From positions 485,452-549,451 of the forward strand of contig CAWKGV010000002.1 of NCBI GenBank assembly GCA_963849305.1: 64,000 nt of DNA. Reading direction: 5' to 3'. Below are positions 1-8,405 of the stretch, in pieces. The notes below the pieces were generated by a model. It searched no databases. It was given only the letters and a program-made list of their open reading frames with translations, and was not told the DNA's origin. Numbering within the stretch: the first letter of the stretch is position 1; the number at the start of each line of letters is the position of its first letter. A program made the translations under genes and the position numbers. The stretch is from CAWKGV01 sp963849305. Its GTDB lineage: Bacteria > Pseudomonadota > Alphaproteobacteria > Acetobacterales > Acetobacteraceae.

Positions 1-2
1 TC

Positions 3-388
3 GCGCGTGCGGCGCGGCTAGCGGGGGACTGGGTGGTGATGGGCAGCCCCAATGTCATGCGCGGGCGCTCGCATCTTGGCTGGGCTTCGCCGAGCGGCTA
101 GCTGAAGCCGGCGTTTGCACGGTTCTGTCGTCGGATTACTTCTATCCCGCGATGCTGCAAGCAGCACTCATGCTGGCGGAGCGGGGCGTGCTCGATCTGC
201 CGCGCGCCTGGGCGCTGGTCTCGGGCAATCCCGCGCAGGCCGTCGGGCTTAGTGACCGCGGCTCGATCGCGGCGGGTAAGCGGGCCGATCTGATCCTGGT
301 CGATCCGAGTTCGCGTCGTGTCGTGGCGACGATCGCTGGCGGGCGCGTCGCGCATCTAACGGCTCACGGGGCGGCGCGATTCCTATGA
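3..388 (+). pseudogene. phnM: Fragment of phnM-like phosphonate amidohydrolase, 5' end outside window, frameshifted
   Basis: This is the 3' part of an amidohydrolase resembling PhnM, which in the C-P lyase pathway hydrolyses alpha-D-ribose 1-methylphosphonate 5-triphosphate. The upstream part reads in frame 3 and contains GSPNVMRGRSHLGWAS; frame 3 then hits a TAG at 99-101. The continuation AERLAEAGVCTVLSSDY lies in frame 2 and runs to TGA at 386-388. The two halves join into one PhnM-like stretch if a single base is restored at about 84-92. The C-terminus GSIAAGKRADLILVDP is the usual amidohydrolase end strand. The gene begins outside the window. Either it is a real pseudogene or a base was lost in sequencing. 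Confidence 0.6.
298..345 (+). repeat. 48-bp repeat, copy 1 (within phnM end)
   Basis: This 48-bp stretch encoding VDPSSRRVVATIAGGR is repeated at 1758-1805 with 41 of 48 bases identical. The second copy encodes VDPDSRSVVATVAGGR and lies outside any intact gene. Confidence 0.6.
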
Positions 389-541
389 ACCGAAGGAATG
401 CGTTTCATCCACGGATTACTCCCTCGGAACACATCCGTTGGACATTGACATGCTTTGTCTAAATTGCGAGCGTCCGCGCCGCTGCCCGAGACAATTCTTC
501 TGTTTGTGCAACGTTCTATTGGCGGCGAGGCGGCGGTGAAG

Positions 542-1648
542 ATGTCGGAAACCATGAACCTCGTAGGGGCCGCGCCTGCCCGTTCAGCGGACGGTCGCGA
601 GTTGACCATTCTCATGCCTAGCGTTGATGATGCGGAAACCCTCGCTCGCGACATTGCTAATGCCCGCGTGGTCTTGATCCGCGGCGGGGGCGGCTACGGC
701 ACTCCCGCCGAGCCCGCGCTGAGGGCCGCCCGGATTGCCGTCATGATCCCATGTTACAACGAGGAAGCCGTCGTGCCGCACGTGATCGCGGCGTTCCGCG
801 CCAGCCTGCCGGACGCGGCGATCTATGTGTATGACAACAACTCCCGCGACCGCACCGCCGAAGTGGCCCGCGCCGCCGGTGCGGTGGTGCGCACGGAGCG
901 CCTCCAGGGCAAGGGCCATGTCGTGCGCCGCATGTTCGCCGACATCGAGGCGGACGTGTTCGTGCTGGTGGACGGGGACGACACCTACGATGCCGCCGCC
1001 GCACCAGCCCTTGTGCGGATGCTGTTGGACAACCAGCTCGACATGGTCACGGCGGCGCGCGAGAGCGTTGGCGATGATGCCTATCGTCGCGGCCATCGTG
1101 CCGGGAATGCGATCCTGACCGGCATGGTGCGCTGGGTGTTCGGCGATCGCGTGAGCGATATGCTATCCGGCTACCGGGTCTTCAGCCGTCGCTTCGTCAA
1201 ATCGTTCCCGGCACTCGCGGCCGGGTTCGAGACCGAGACGGAGTTCACTGTCCACGCGCTCGAACTCTGTATGCCGATCGGCGAGATGCGCACGCGCTAT
1301 CGCGGCCGTGCCGAGGGTTCGAGCTCTAAGCTGCGCACATGGACGGACGGGCTGCGCATCTTGCGCACAATCGTGCTGCTGGTGAAGGAGGAGCGCCCGC
1401 TGCAATTCTTCTCACTAGCCGGATTGGCGTTGCTCTGCAGCGGGATTGGGATAGGTCTGCCGGTCATCTTGGAATTCGTGCACACCGGCCTGGTGGCACG
1501 CCTGCCCTCTGCGGTGCTCGCAACCGGCCTCGTACTCGCAGCACTGCTTGCTATCGCTTGCGGCCTGATCCTCGACTCGGTTTCCAGGGGTCGCAAGGAG
1601 ATGAAGCGCCTCGCCTACCTGGGAGTGCCCGCGGTGGTTGCGCGATGA
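542..1648 (+). CDS. Family 2 glycosyltransferase with C-terminal membrane segments
   Basis: The protein transfers a sugar from an activated donor, probably at the inner membrane for a surface polysaccharide or lipid-linked glycan; the substrate is not readable. The GT2 core begins with IAVMIPCYNEEAVVPHVI, followed by YVYDNNSRDRTAEVA and the DxD-type motif LVDGDDTYDA. A conserved LSGYRVFSRRFVKSFP segment follows. The C-terminus has two hydrophobic helices (about 290-345) and a basic tail, as in GtrB/DPM1-like enzymes. The start is uncertain: ATG 542 gives 368 aa, and a TTG at 455 would add 29 residues. It lies between two copies of a phnM 3'-end repeat and faces a convergent second glycosyltransferase. 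Confidence 0.85.
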   Translation: MSETMNLVGAAPARSADGRELTILMPSVDDAETLARDIANARVVLIRGGGGYGTPAEPALRAARIAVMIPCYNEEAVVPHVIAAFRASLPDAAIYVYDNNSRDRTAEVARAAGAVVRTERLQGKGHVVRRMFADIEADVFVLVDGDDTYDAAAAPALVRMLLDNQLDMVTAARESVGDDAYRRGHRAGNAILTGMVRWVFGDRVSDMLSGYRVFSRRFVKSFPALAAGFETETEFTVHALELCMPIGEMRTRYRGRAEGSSSKLRTWTDGLRILRTIVLLVKEERPLQFFSLAGLALLCSGIGIGLPVILEFVHTGLVARLPSAVLATGLVLAALLAIACGLILDSVSRGRKEMKRLAYLGVPAVVAR

Positions 1649-1685
1649 TAGGATCAGCACTGCAAGACCGCCGCGTCGCGCTGGA

Positions 1686-2805
1686 TCATGGCGCTGGCGA
1701 CCTGGACCATAGCGGCTCTCGCCATGCTGTTTTTGGGTATTGTGGGCTTTCATTAACGGTCGATCCGGACTCGCGTAGCGTCGTGGCGACGGTCGCGGGC
1801 GGGCGGGGCGCGTCGCGCCCGCGGGTGTCAGGGCTCGGAGGCCGGACGTCGGTAAGATTGTCCGCCGGAAGCTCGCTCGGCACGAACAGATCCACCAAAT
1901 AGAGCGGCCGGTTCTTGGTTTCGTTGAAGACCCGTCCAAGGGTACTCGCCGATCACCCCGAGAGTAATAAGCTGAACCCCGCCCAAGAACAAAATAACGG
2001 CCATCAGGCTGGGGTAGCCTGCGACGGGATTTCCCAGGATCAAGGTCTTCAGCACGATCTGTGCGGCGTACACCACGGCCAGCAAGGCGACCACCAGGCC
2101 CAGATAAGTAGCGAGCTTCAATGGCAAGACGGTGAAGCTGGTGATGCCCTCGAGTGCCAGGTTCCAGAGTTTCCAGTAATTCCATTTGGTCTTCCCGGAA
2201 TGCCGGGGAGCGCGGTCGTAGAGCACCGCATGGGTCGAATAGCCCACCCACGCGAACAGACCCTTCATGAAGCGGTGCTGTTCACGTATTTGCAACATCG
2301 TGTTGGCGACGCGCCGGCTCATCAGCCGGAAATCGCCCGTGTCGCGTGGCAACTCGACTTCGCCCAGTCGGCCCATGAAGCGATAGAATAGGCCTGCGGT
2401 GGTGCGTTTCAGCCACGACTCGCCTTCTCTGATGCGGCGCTGAGCGTACACCATCTCGAATCCCAGCCGCCACGCGGCCACCAGGTCAGGGATGACCTCC
2501 GGCGGGTCTTGCAAGTCCGCATCTATGATGATCACCGCCTGCCCACCGGCATGATCCAGGCCGGCGCTGGTGGCGATCTCCTTGCCAAAGTTGCGCGATA
2601 ACCGCAGCAGCGCGACCCGCGGTTCAGCCTGGCGCAATCCCTCCAGCAGCATCGGAGTGGCATCACGGCTACCGTCATCGACGTAGATCACCTCCCATGA
2701 TCCCAGCGCGTTCATCACGCGGGCAAGCCTGTCGTGGAACTCGCGGATGACATCGGCTTCGTTGAAGACCGGGACGACGACGGAGAATGTGGCAAGCGAC
2801 GGCAC
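1686..2805 (-). pseudogene. Family 2 glycosyltransferase (DPM1/GtrB-like), frameshifted near its 3' end
   Basis: The N-terminal GT-A domain is intact: FSVVVPVFNEADVIREF, then VIYVDDGSRDAT, then IIIDADLQDPPEVIP. Two C-terminal membrane helices follow, as in polyprenyl-phosphate glycosyltransferases (ArnC/GtrB/DPM1 group). The family signature GEYxGRVFNETKNRPLY is broken after GEY: the reading frame goes on as PWTGLQRNQEP, while LGRVFNETKNRPLYLVDLF is in the next frame. One extra C at about 1940-1941 explains this. In the restored frame the protein runs to 1686 and reads across the antisense of the second phnM-like repeat, so its native end is also unclear. A membrane protein gene lies 80 bp upstream on the same strand, probably co-transcribed. 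Confidence 0.75.
1758..1805 (+). repeat. 48-bp repeat, copy 2 (orphan phnM 3'-end fragment)
   Basis: This is 41/48 identical to 298-345 and encodes VDPDSRSVVATVAGGR in one frame, with no amidohydrolase upstream of it. It looks like the remnant of a second phnM-like 3' end. Confidence 0.55.
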
Positions 2806-2885
2806 CGCGCCGGAGGGGGCGCGGATCGGCGGAACTCGGCGGGCAGGTGTGGATCGGACGCGGACGCGTGTTGAGCGACACGTGG

Positions 2886-4401
2886 CTAGCCATTGGGAGG
2901 GATCCTGTTTGCCACCACCTCAGGCGTTGACGAACCCAACCCGTATGAAGCTGCGAGCGTGTCTGCGTCTAGTCGCCGCGCCCGGGCCGGGCCAAACATG
3001 CGAACGACGCCCGGCGACCGCCCGAGAATGGCGGCGGCCGCCAGGAACGGCAGGAGCCAAATCACGCGCGAACTCGTAGCGTCCCTGAGGTGTCGAGATA
3101 CCGCCACAGACCACTGCGTTGACGACAATGCCGACGACAACGAGTAATGAGAACCGCCGCTGCGCCAGATTCAGGAGACCCGTCCGCCAGATCAACAGGA
3201 GAAAGCCTATAGACAGTACGACAACCGTGTAGGCAATCACCGTTCGGATGCTGAGCCACGCTGGTTGCTGGTCGGGAATTGTACTTACCATGTTACTCGG
3301 GGTTATGTTGGCATGGCTTCCGAGTACATAGTCCTGCAAAGTGAATATCGTTAGCTGCCGGAAAATCTGACGCCCGAGCGAAGTTGCTTCCAACCAAGGA
3401 TGCTCCAGGGCCGCGGCGATCACTATTCGCTTTTCCTCGTCTCGGATTCGGTCCCGCTTCCCGGCTGAAACCACGCTATAGACACCTTTGGGATCCCACA
3501 GAAACTCGTCGGCGGAGAGATTGAGTCGATCGGTGTAATTGCACATCTCCAGCGCCGCTTGCGGGCAGTGTTCCTTCAGATAGAGGCGGGCAGGACCATC
3601 CTCGATCGAGCGGGCGAGCAGAATCGGAGGGCTTTGCGGGAAAAGCGTCAACTGGTGAAAGCCCACCAAGGCGACCAGTAGCATGGCAACAACCGCGCCG
3701 CCCCCGGCGGTCGCCGCCGCTAGCCAGCGGGCCGGCCCCCGCCACGCCCGGCGCCAGTCCGCCAGCAATGCGACCAGTCCGATCACTGCCGCGAGGGGGA
3801 GATACGATGCGTGCATGAGAATCGATGCCAAGACGGCGCAGGGCAACAGAACGCGGGCACTCGTCGTCAGCTCGGGCCAGTACACCAGGAGTGTCACGAG
3901 TGTCAGGATCAGCACGCTTGCGAACAGGTCGGGCATGATCATCGATGCTGACCATGGCGCTGGGGTCAGCAGTGCCAGGAACAGGAGCAGCTCAAACTGG
4001 CGCTTCGGGGCGGGGTTCGCGCCGAAATGCCCGAACGCGATCCGGCAGACCCACGCCAGCAACACTGCCTGGATGGCAATTACAAGCCATAGCGACCCGA
4101 GATTGCTTACTCCATAAACGAATAGAGAATAGAATGCCGATCGTACGCCCTTGGCCTGACGCAGCATCTCGTTGACGCTATCGGCTCCGACACTGGTTCC
4201 CGCGCCCCGCGTGACCGCGTGTTGCGCGACAGCGGCGATTTTTGCGAGAGCCGCGCGACCTCCTAGATAATAGGCTCTTGTGTCCGGAAAAACAAAAGGA
4301 GCCCGATTCCACAGCGCCGGCAGGCAAAACAGGAAAGCGCCAACGCACGTCACCACTAAAGGGCGAATCCTGATTTTCCCTTCGAACAGCTTGTTCACCA
4401 C
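2886..4401 (-). pseudogene. Polytopic membrane protein of unknown function, frameshifted near 3' end
   Basis: About 500 residues with roughly 9-10 hydrophobic helices. A soluble loop in the middle (residues about 265-365) contains LARSIEDGPARLYLKEHCP. The first loop contains FVFPDTRAYYLGG, where an acidic residue close to the first helix resembles GT-C type glycosyltransferases; this is only a resemblance. The frame breaks after QGRYE: the current frame gives a basic, non-membrane tail, whereas the next frame gives SRVIWLLPFLAAAAILG, a good last helix. One extra base at about 3071-3072 accounts for it. The start is GTG 4401 or 4398. It sits upstream of a polyprenyl-type glycosyltransferase on the same strand, which suggests a role in envelope glycan assembly. 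Confidence 0.6.
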
Positions 4402-4970
4402 TCGGCTGTGTCCTTTTGCAATTGGAGCTCAGCACGTCGCGCTTAGCGGCGTGGGCCATACGCCCGGTAAAGTCCACAAAACCTGATGTGAGTGGCAAGA
4501 GCAAGAGCAGCGGGCCGGCGTAGCACGGATCTGTTACCGCTACATGGCACATATCTCCCGAGATGAGATTTGTCGCAAAGTCACGGCAACCTCGGGGTGG
4601 CGTCAATGCGTGATTCGCGAATAAAAGCCTGCTAAAGCCAACATGATAGGAAAAATTACCGGAAAAGCATTGGCGGGCATCATTCGAAACTGAAATCTAA
4701 CCGATGGCGGTGCCGGCGCAACAACTCACGGTTGTCTTTCCATATTTGTTACGATAAAAGTCTAATTGCGAAGTCAGAAAAAGGCGTTCGCAGGGTTCCA
4801 AACGTTGCCACTGAGCAAGACGGAGTCTCGACAAGAGAAACCGATTTCGAATTCAGCAGCAGATTAGGTCGGAACCATATCGAAACGGACGGCTCCGTAG
4901 CCTCAAAACGAGAGTGACGGCGCCTGCGCCCTCCGGGCGGCTTGCGTCATCAGAATAGGAAAACAGTCCA
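4402..4970. other. Intergenic region between divergent membrane-protein and GH5 genes
   Basis: 569 bp with lower GC than its neighbours and no convincing coding sequence. It presumably holds the promoters of the two divergent genes. One sigma70-like match is listed separately. Confidence 0.5.
4732..4760 (+). promoter_or_regulatory. Possible sigma70-like promoter upstream of the GH5 gene
   Basis: TTGTCT and TAAAAG are separated by 17 bp inside a locally AT-rich patch, about 210 bp upstream of the GH5 start codon. This is a consensus match only. Confidence 0.3.
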
Positions 4971-7322
4971 ATGACAACAACGTCTTACACCCCCTCGGGT
5001 CAGGGCGGCTATTTGCTGCCGTCCGGCTATCTTAGCACCAGTGGCAACCAGATCATCGATGCCAACGGCAACTCGGTACGCATCGATTCGGTCGGCTGGG
5101 CCGGCGCCGACGGCGCTGGCGGCTCGCTCTGGGGCCTGACAAACACCAGTTACCAGAACCTCATGGACTCGGCCAAGACGGACGGGTTCAACACCCTGCG
5201 CATCGCCTGGAGCGATGTCGATCTGAACGCGGTTCCGCAGCCGGGCAACATCGATTATTCGCAAAACCCCGACCTGCAAGGCCTGACCAACCTGCAAATC
5301 TTCCAGAAAGTGGTCGCCTACGCGTCCCAACTCGGCCTCAAGGTCATCTTCGACCACCACACCGACGATGGCCATGGCGGCCAGCAGCCGAACGGGCTGT
5401 GGATCGATTCCGGTCCCGGAACCGATGGCACCGACGGCTCCGGCAACTCCGGAACTGTCGATGCCGCGAAATTCCAGCAGGACTGGGTGCAGCTCGCCAG
5501 CACCTTCAAGGGCAATTCCACCGTCATCGGCTACGACCTTGACAACGAGCCCACCTCGGTCGGCAACATCAACTGGGGCCAGGGCGGTCCGACCGACATC
5601 CAGGCCATGTATTCCACCGTCGGCAGCGCGGTCGAGGCGGCGGATCCGGGCGCTCTGATCATCGCCGAGGGGCCGCAGGAATATGGCGGCGCCCCCGCCG
5701 GCTCCGGGATGAACCCGAACGTCGTGGCGCCCGAGGGCGACCTCACCGGCGTCGCGACCGACCCGGTGCGGATCACCGTCAACGGCCAGGCGGTCACCAA
5801 CAAGGTGGTCTATTCGGTGCATGAATACCCCTACGCGGTCTCCGGCTGGCAGCAGGATTCAGGATCGGCCGCGATTTCGCGGATGAACGCCGCCTGGGGC
5901 TATCTGGAGACGCAGAACATCGCCCCGGTATGGATCGGCGAAATGGGCGCCTCGCTCGACGGCAACAACGACGGCAATTCCGAGAGCGTGGCCGGCGAGC
6001 AGACCTGGGCCAACACCATCATCGGCTACGTCAACGGCCAGGACGGCGCGCAGGGTGGCCCCACGTTTTCGGGCAACCAGCAGGGCATCGGCACTGACTG
6101 GTGGGCACTCGGCGAAGACGCGGGCCAACCAGATGGCATCCAGTCCTATCTCGGCGCGCCGGGCAATTATCGGGCCGCCCAGCAGGCCGTCACCAATCAA
6201 CTCGTGTTCGTGCCCAAGAGCGGCAGCAGCGGCACCGGGGGGAGCAGCGGCAGCAGCAAGCCGTCGGCCAACGACACCGTGGTCAAGGCCGGTTCCAGCT
6301 CAGCGATCGTCGATGCCTCCGGGAACCAATGGACCATCACCAGCGGCGGGCAGGTCGCGGTCAACGGTACCGCCGATACCACCACCGGCAACGTGATCGA
6401 ACTCGCCTACGTCAACGGCGAGGTCTGGCAGGAGAGCGCGAGCGATCTGTGGTGGGGCAAGACCAGCCCGACCGCCGCCTGGTCGCCCGCCGCCGGCACT
6501 GCCACCAGCCCGCTGCCGGCGTCAGCGCCCAAGCCGTCGGCCAACGACACCGTGGTCAAGGCCGGCGCGGCCGGCACGATCATCGATGCCTCCGGCAACA
6601 AATGGACCATCACCAGCGGCGGCCAAGTGGCAGTGAACGGCACCGCCGATACCACCACCGCCAACGTGACCGAGCTGGCCTATGTCAACGGCGAGGTCTG
6701 GCAGGAGAACGGAAGCGATCTGTGGTGGGGCAAGACCAGCCCGACCGCCGCCTGGTCGCCCGCCGCCGGAACCGCTACCAGCCCGCTGCCGGCAAGCACC
6801 GGCAGCAAGGCGTCGGCCAACGACACCGTGGTCAAGGCCGGCGCGGCCGGCACGATCGTCGATGCCTCCGGCAACAAATGGACCATCACCAGCGCCGGCC
6901 AGGTCGCGGTCAACGGCACCGCCGATACCACCACCGCCAAGGTGATCGAACTGGCCTATGTCAACGGCGAGGTCTGGCAGGAGAACGCGAGCGATCTGTG
7001 GTGGGGCAAGACCAGCCCGACCGCCGCCTGGTCGCCGGCCGCCGGCACCTCCACCAGCCCGCTGCCCGCGCCCACGTCCACCGTCGCCGCCGCGGCCGCG
7101 GATACCGCCCTGCCGTTAAACAACGGCAGTGAGTTCAGTGGTTTGATCTTGCAGGACTTCACGGCCACCCTCGGGGCCGTGCTGCAGCAGGTCAGCAAGC
7201 CAGCAGGCAGCGTCCCTCCCGCTACCGCGAGCAGCAGCGCGGGGGCAGTTCAGGGTCTCGACCATCCGAGCCATCCGACCAGCATGATCGGCCCGTCCTC
7301 GCTCAACGGGGCGGGGGCGTAG
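4971..7322 (+). CDS. GH5-family glycoside hydrolase (endoglucanase-like) with three C-terminal tandem domains
   Basis: 783 aa. Residues about 15-405 form a GH5-type (beta/alpha)8 barrel: VIFDHHTDD, the acid/base motif DLDNEP (Glu193), HEYPY, and the nucleophile motif WIGEMG (Glu324). It probably cleaves beta-1,4-glucan or a related polysaccharide outside the cell. Residues about 430-700 are three repeats of about 85-90 aa, each containing NDTVVKAG, DASGN-WTITSGGQVAVNGTADTTT, ELAYVNGEVWQE and DLWWGKTSPTAAWSPAAGT. These look like binding or adhesion modules. No signal peptide is visible after MTTTSYTPSGQGGY, so type I or another leaderless route is likely. It stands alone in its transcription unit. 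Confidence 0.85.
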   Translation: MTTTSYTPSGQGGYLLPSGYLSTSGNQIIDANGNSVRIDSVGWAGADGAGGSLWGLTNTSYQNLMDSAKTDGFNTLRIAWSDVDLNAVPQPGNIDYSQNPDLQGLTNLQIFQKVVAYASQLGLKVIFDHHTDDGHGGQQPNGLWIDSGPGTDGTDGSGNSGTVDAAKFQQDWVQLASTFKGNSTVIGYDLDNEPTSVGNINWGQGGPTDIQAMYSTVGSAVEAADPGALIIAEGPQEYGGAPAGSGMNPNVVAPEGDLTGVATDPVRITVNGQAVTNKVVYSVHEYPYAVSGWQQDSGSAAISRMNAAWGYLETQNIAPVWIGEMGASLDGNNDGNSESVAGEQTWANTIIGYVNGQDGAQGGPTFSGNQQGIGTDWWALGEDAGQPDGIQSYLGAPGNYRAAQQAVTNQLVFVPKSGSSGTGGSSGSSKPSANDTVVKAGSSSAIVDASGNQWTITSGGQVAVNGTADTTTGNVIELAYVNGEVWQESASDLWWGKTSPTAAWSPAAGTATSPLPASAPKPSANDTVVKAGAAGTIIDASGNKWTITSGGQVAVNGTADTTTANVTELAYVNGEVWQENGSDLWWGKTSPTAAWSPAAGTATSPLPASTGSKASANDTVVKAGAAGTIVDASGNKWTITSAGQVAVNGTADTTTAKVIELAYVNGEVWQENASDLWWGKTSPTAAWSPAAGTSTSPLPAPTSTVAAAAADTALPLNNGSEFSGLILQDFTATLGAVLQQVSKPAGSVPPATASSSAGAVQGLDHPSHPTSMIGPSSLNGAGA

Positions 7323-7359
7323 CAAGCGCCTCGACCGAAGCCTAATCGCCTGTCCTCGT

Positions 7360-7388
7360 CACCCTCCTCCCGTCACGGGCGGAGGGTG
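7360..7388 (+). terminator. Hairpin after the GH5 gene
   Basis: A strong inverted repeat: 8 bp (CACCCTCC/GGAGGGTG), one mismatch, then 4 bp CCCG/CGGG around a TCA loop. No T-run follows, so it may be a non-canonical terminator or mRNA 3'-end stabiliser. Confidence 0.45.
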
Positions 7389-7570
7389 GCGGCGGTTACG
7401 GCGGCAACCGCCTGGCGTCCCGCCACGGCCGCCCACGACATCGCCGGCTTTGTTGCCTGCGCCACCTGCAAACGGCAGGGACGGGGACAGGCTCCGATGC
7501 GTCGGCCGCGGTTGCGCCAGGTCTGCGTGCGCGGGACAATCTCGCCTGCAGGAACGGGAGGAGCCAAGCA

Positions 7571-8371
7571 GTGGACTTCAAGGGCAAGGTCGCGCTGGTC
7601 ACCGGCGGGGGGAATGGCATTGGGCGCGCGGCGTCACTCGCGTTCGCGCAATACGGCGCTAAGGTGGTGTTGGTGGACCGCGACGCCTCCGCCGGGGAGA
7701 GCACGGCGGCCATCATCCGCCAGCAGGGCGGGGAAGCGCTGTTCGTCGCCGCCGACGTGACCAGCTCGGCGGATGTGCAAGCCTACGTGCAGGCTGCGCT
7801 CGACACATTCGGCGCGATCGACTGCTTCCACAACAACGCCGGGATCGAGGGCAGCCTCACGCCAACGGCCGAATACGAGGAGGCGATGTTCGACACAGTG
7901 ATGGCGGTCAACGTGAAGGGGGTGTTCCTCGGGTTGCGCCATGTGTTGCCGGTGATGCTGCGTCAACGCCGGGGCGCGGTGGTGAACACCGCCTCCGTGG
8001 CCGGCCTGGTCGCCACACCGGGGATGCCGGCCTACGTCGCCTCCAAACACGCGGTGATCGGCCTCACCAAGACTGCGGCCGGCGAGGTCGCGCGCTCCGG
8101 GGTGCGGGTGAACGCCGTCTGCCCCGGCCCGATCGACACCCGCATGATTCACGCATTGGAATCAATGCTGAACCCCGACGACCCAGCGAGCATCGGCACG
8201 CGGTATCAGGCGAACATCCCCATCGGACGCTACGGCACCGCGGAGGAAGTCGCCAACCTAGTGCTGTTTCTCTGCTCCGATCTTGCCTCCAACATCACCG
8301 GTGCCCAGTACGTCGTGGACGGCGGCCGCACGGCCACGGGGGGCGCGGCGAGCACCAGCCTCATCCGCTGA
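7571..8371 (+). CDS. Short-chain dehydrogenase/reductase (SDR)
   Basis: A 266-aa classical SDR, an NAD(P)-dependent oxidoreductase with unknown substrate. The cofactor motif TGGGNGIG is at residues 11-18, the NNAG motif follows at about 90, and the catalytic Ser (NTASVAG) and YVASK pair are in place. PGPIDTRM and a C-terminal GAQYVVDGG are typical of 3-oxoacyl-ACP-reductase-like SDRs. The start is GTG 7571, preceded by a GGGAGGAG ribosome site. cobT begins 34 bp downstream, so the two may be co-transcribed, though no functional link is evident. Confidence 0.85.
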   Translation: MDFKGKVALVTGGGNGIGRAASLAFAQYGAKVVLVDRDASAGESTAAIIRQQGGEALFVAADVTSSADVQAYVQAALDTFGAIDCFHNNAGIEGSLTPTAEYEEAMFDTVMAVNVKGVFLGLRHVLPVMLRQRRGAVVNTASVAGLVATPGMPAYVASKHAVIGLTKTAAGEVARSGVRVNAVCPGPIDTRMIHALESMLNPDDPASIGTRYQANIPIGRYGTAEEVANLVLFLCSDLASNITGAQYVVDGGRTATGGAASTSLIR

Positions 8372-8405
8372 AGGGGATCGGATGAGCAAGCAGGACTGAA
8401 GCACG

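Noticed and set aside
1339..1902. 187-aa plus-strand frame overlapping the glycosyltransferase 3' end and the phnM-like repeat
   Set aside because: Its first half is another frame of an intact gene; only the short phnM-like segment is meaningful.
4732..4917. 61-aa open frame upstream of the GH5 gene
   Set aside because: No ribosome site, no family resemblance, and it lies in an AT-rich promoter-like region.
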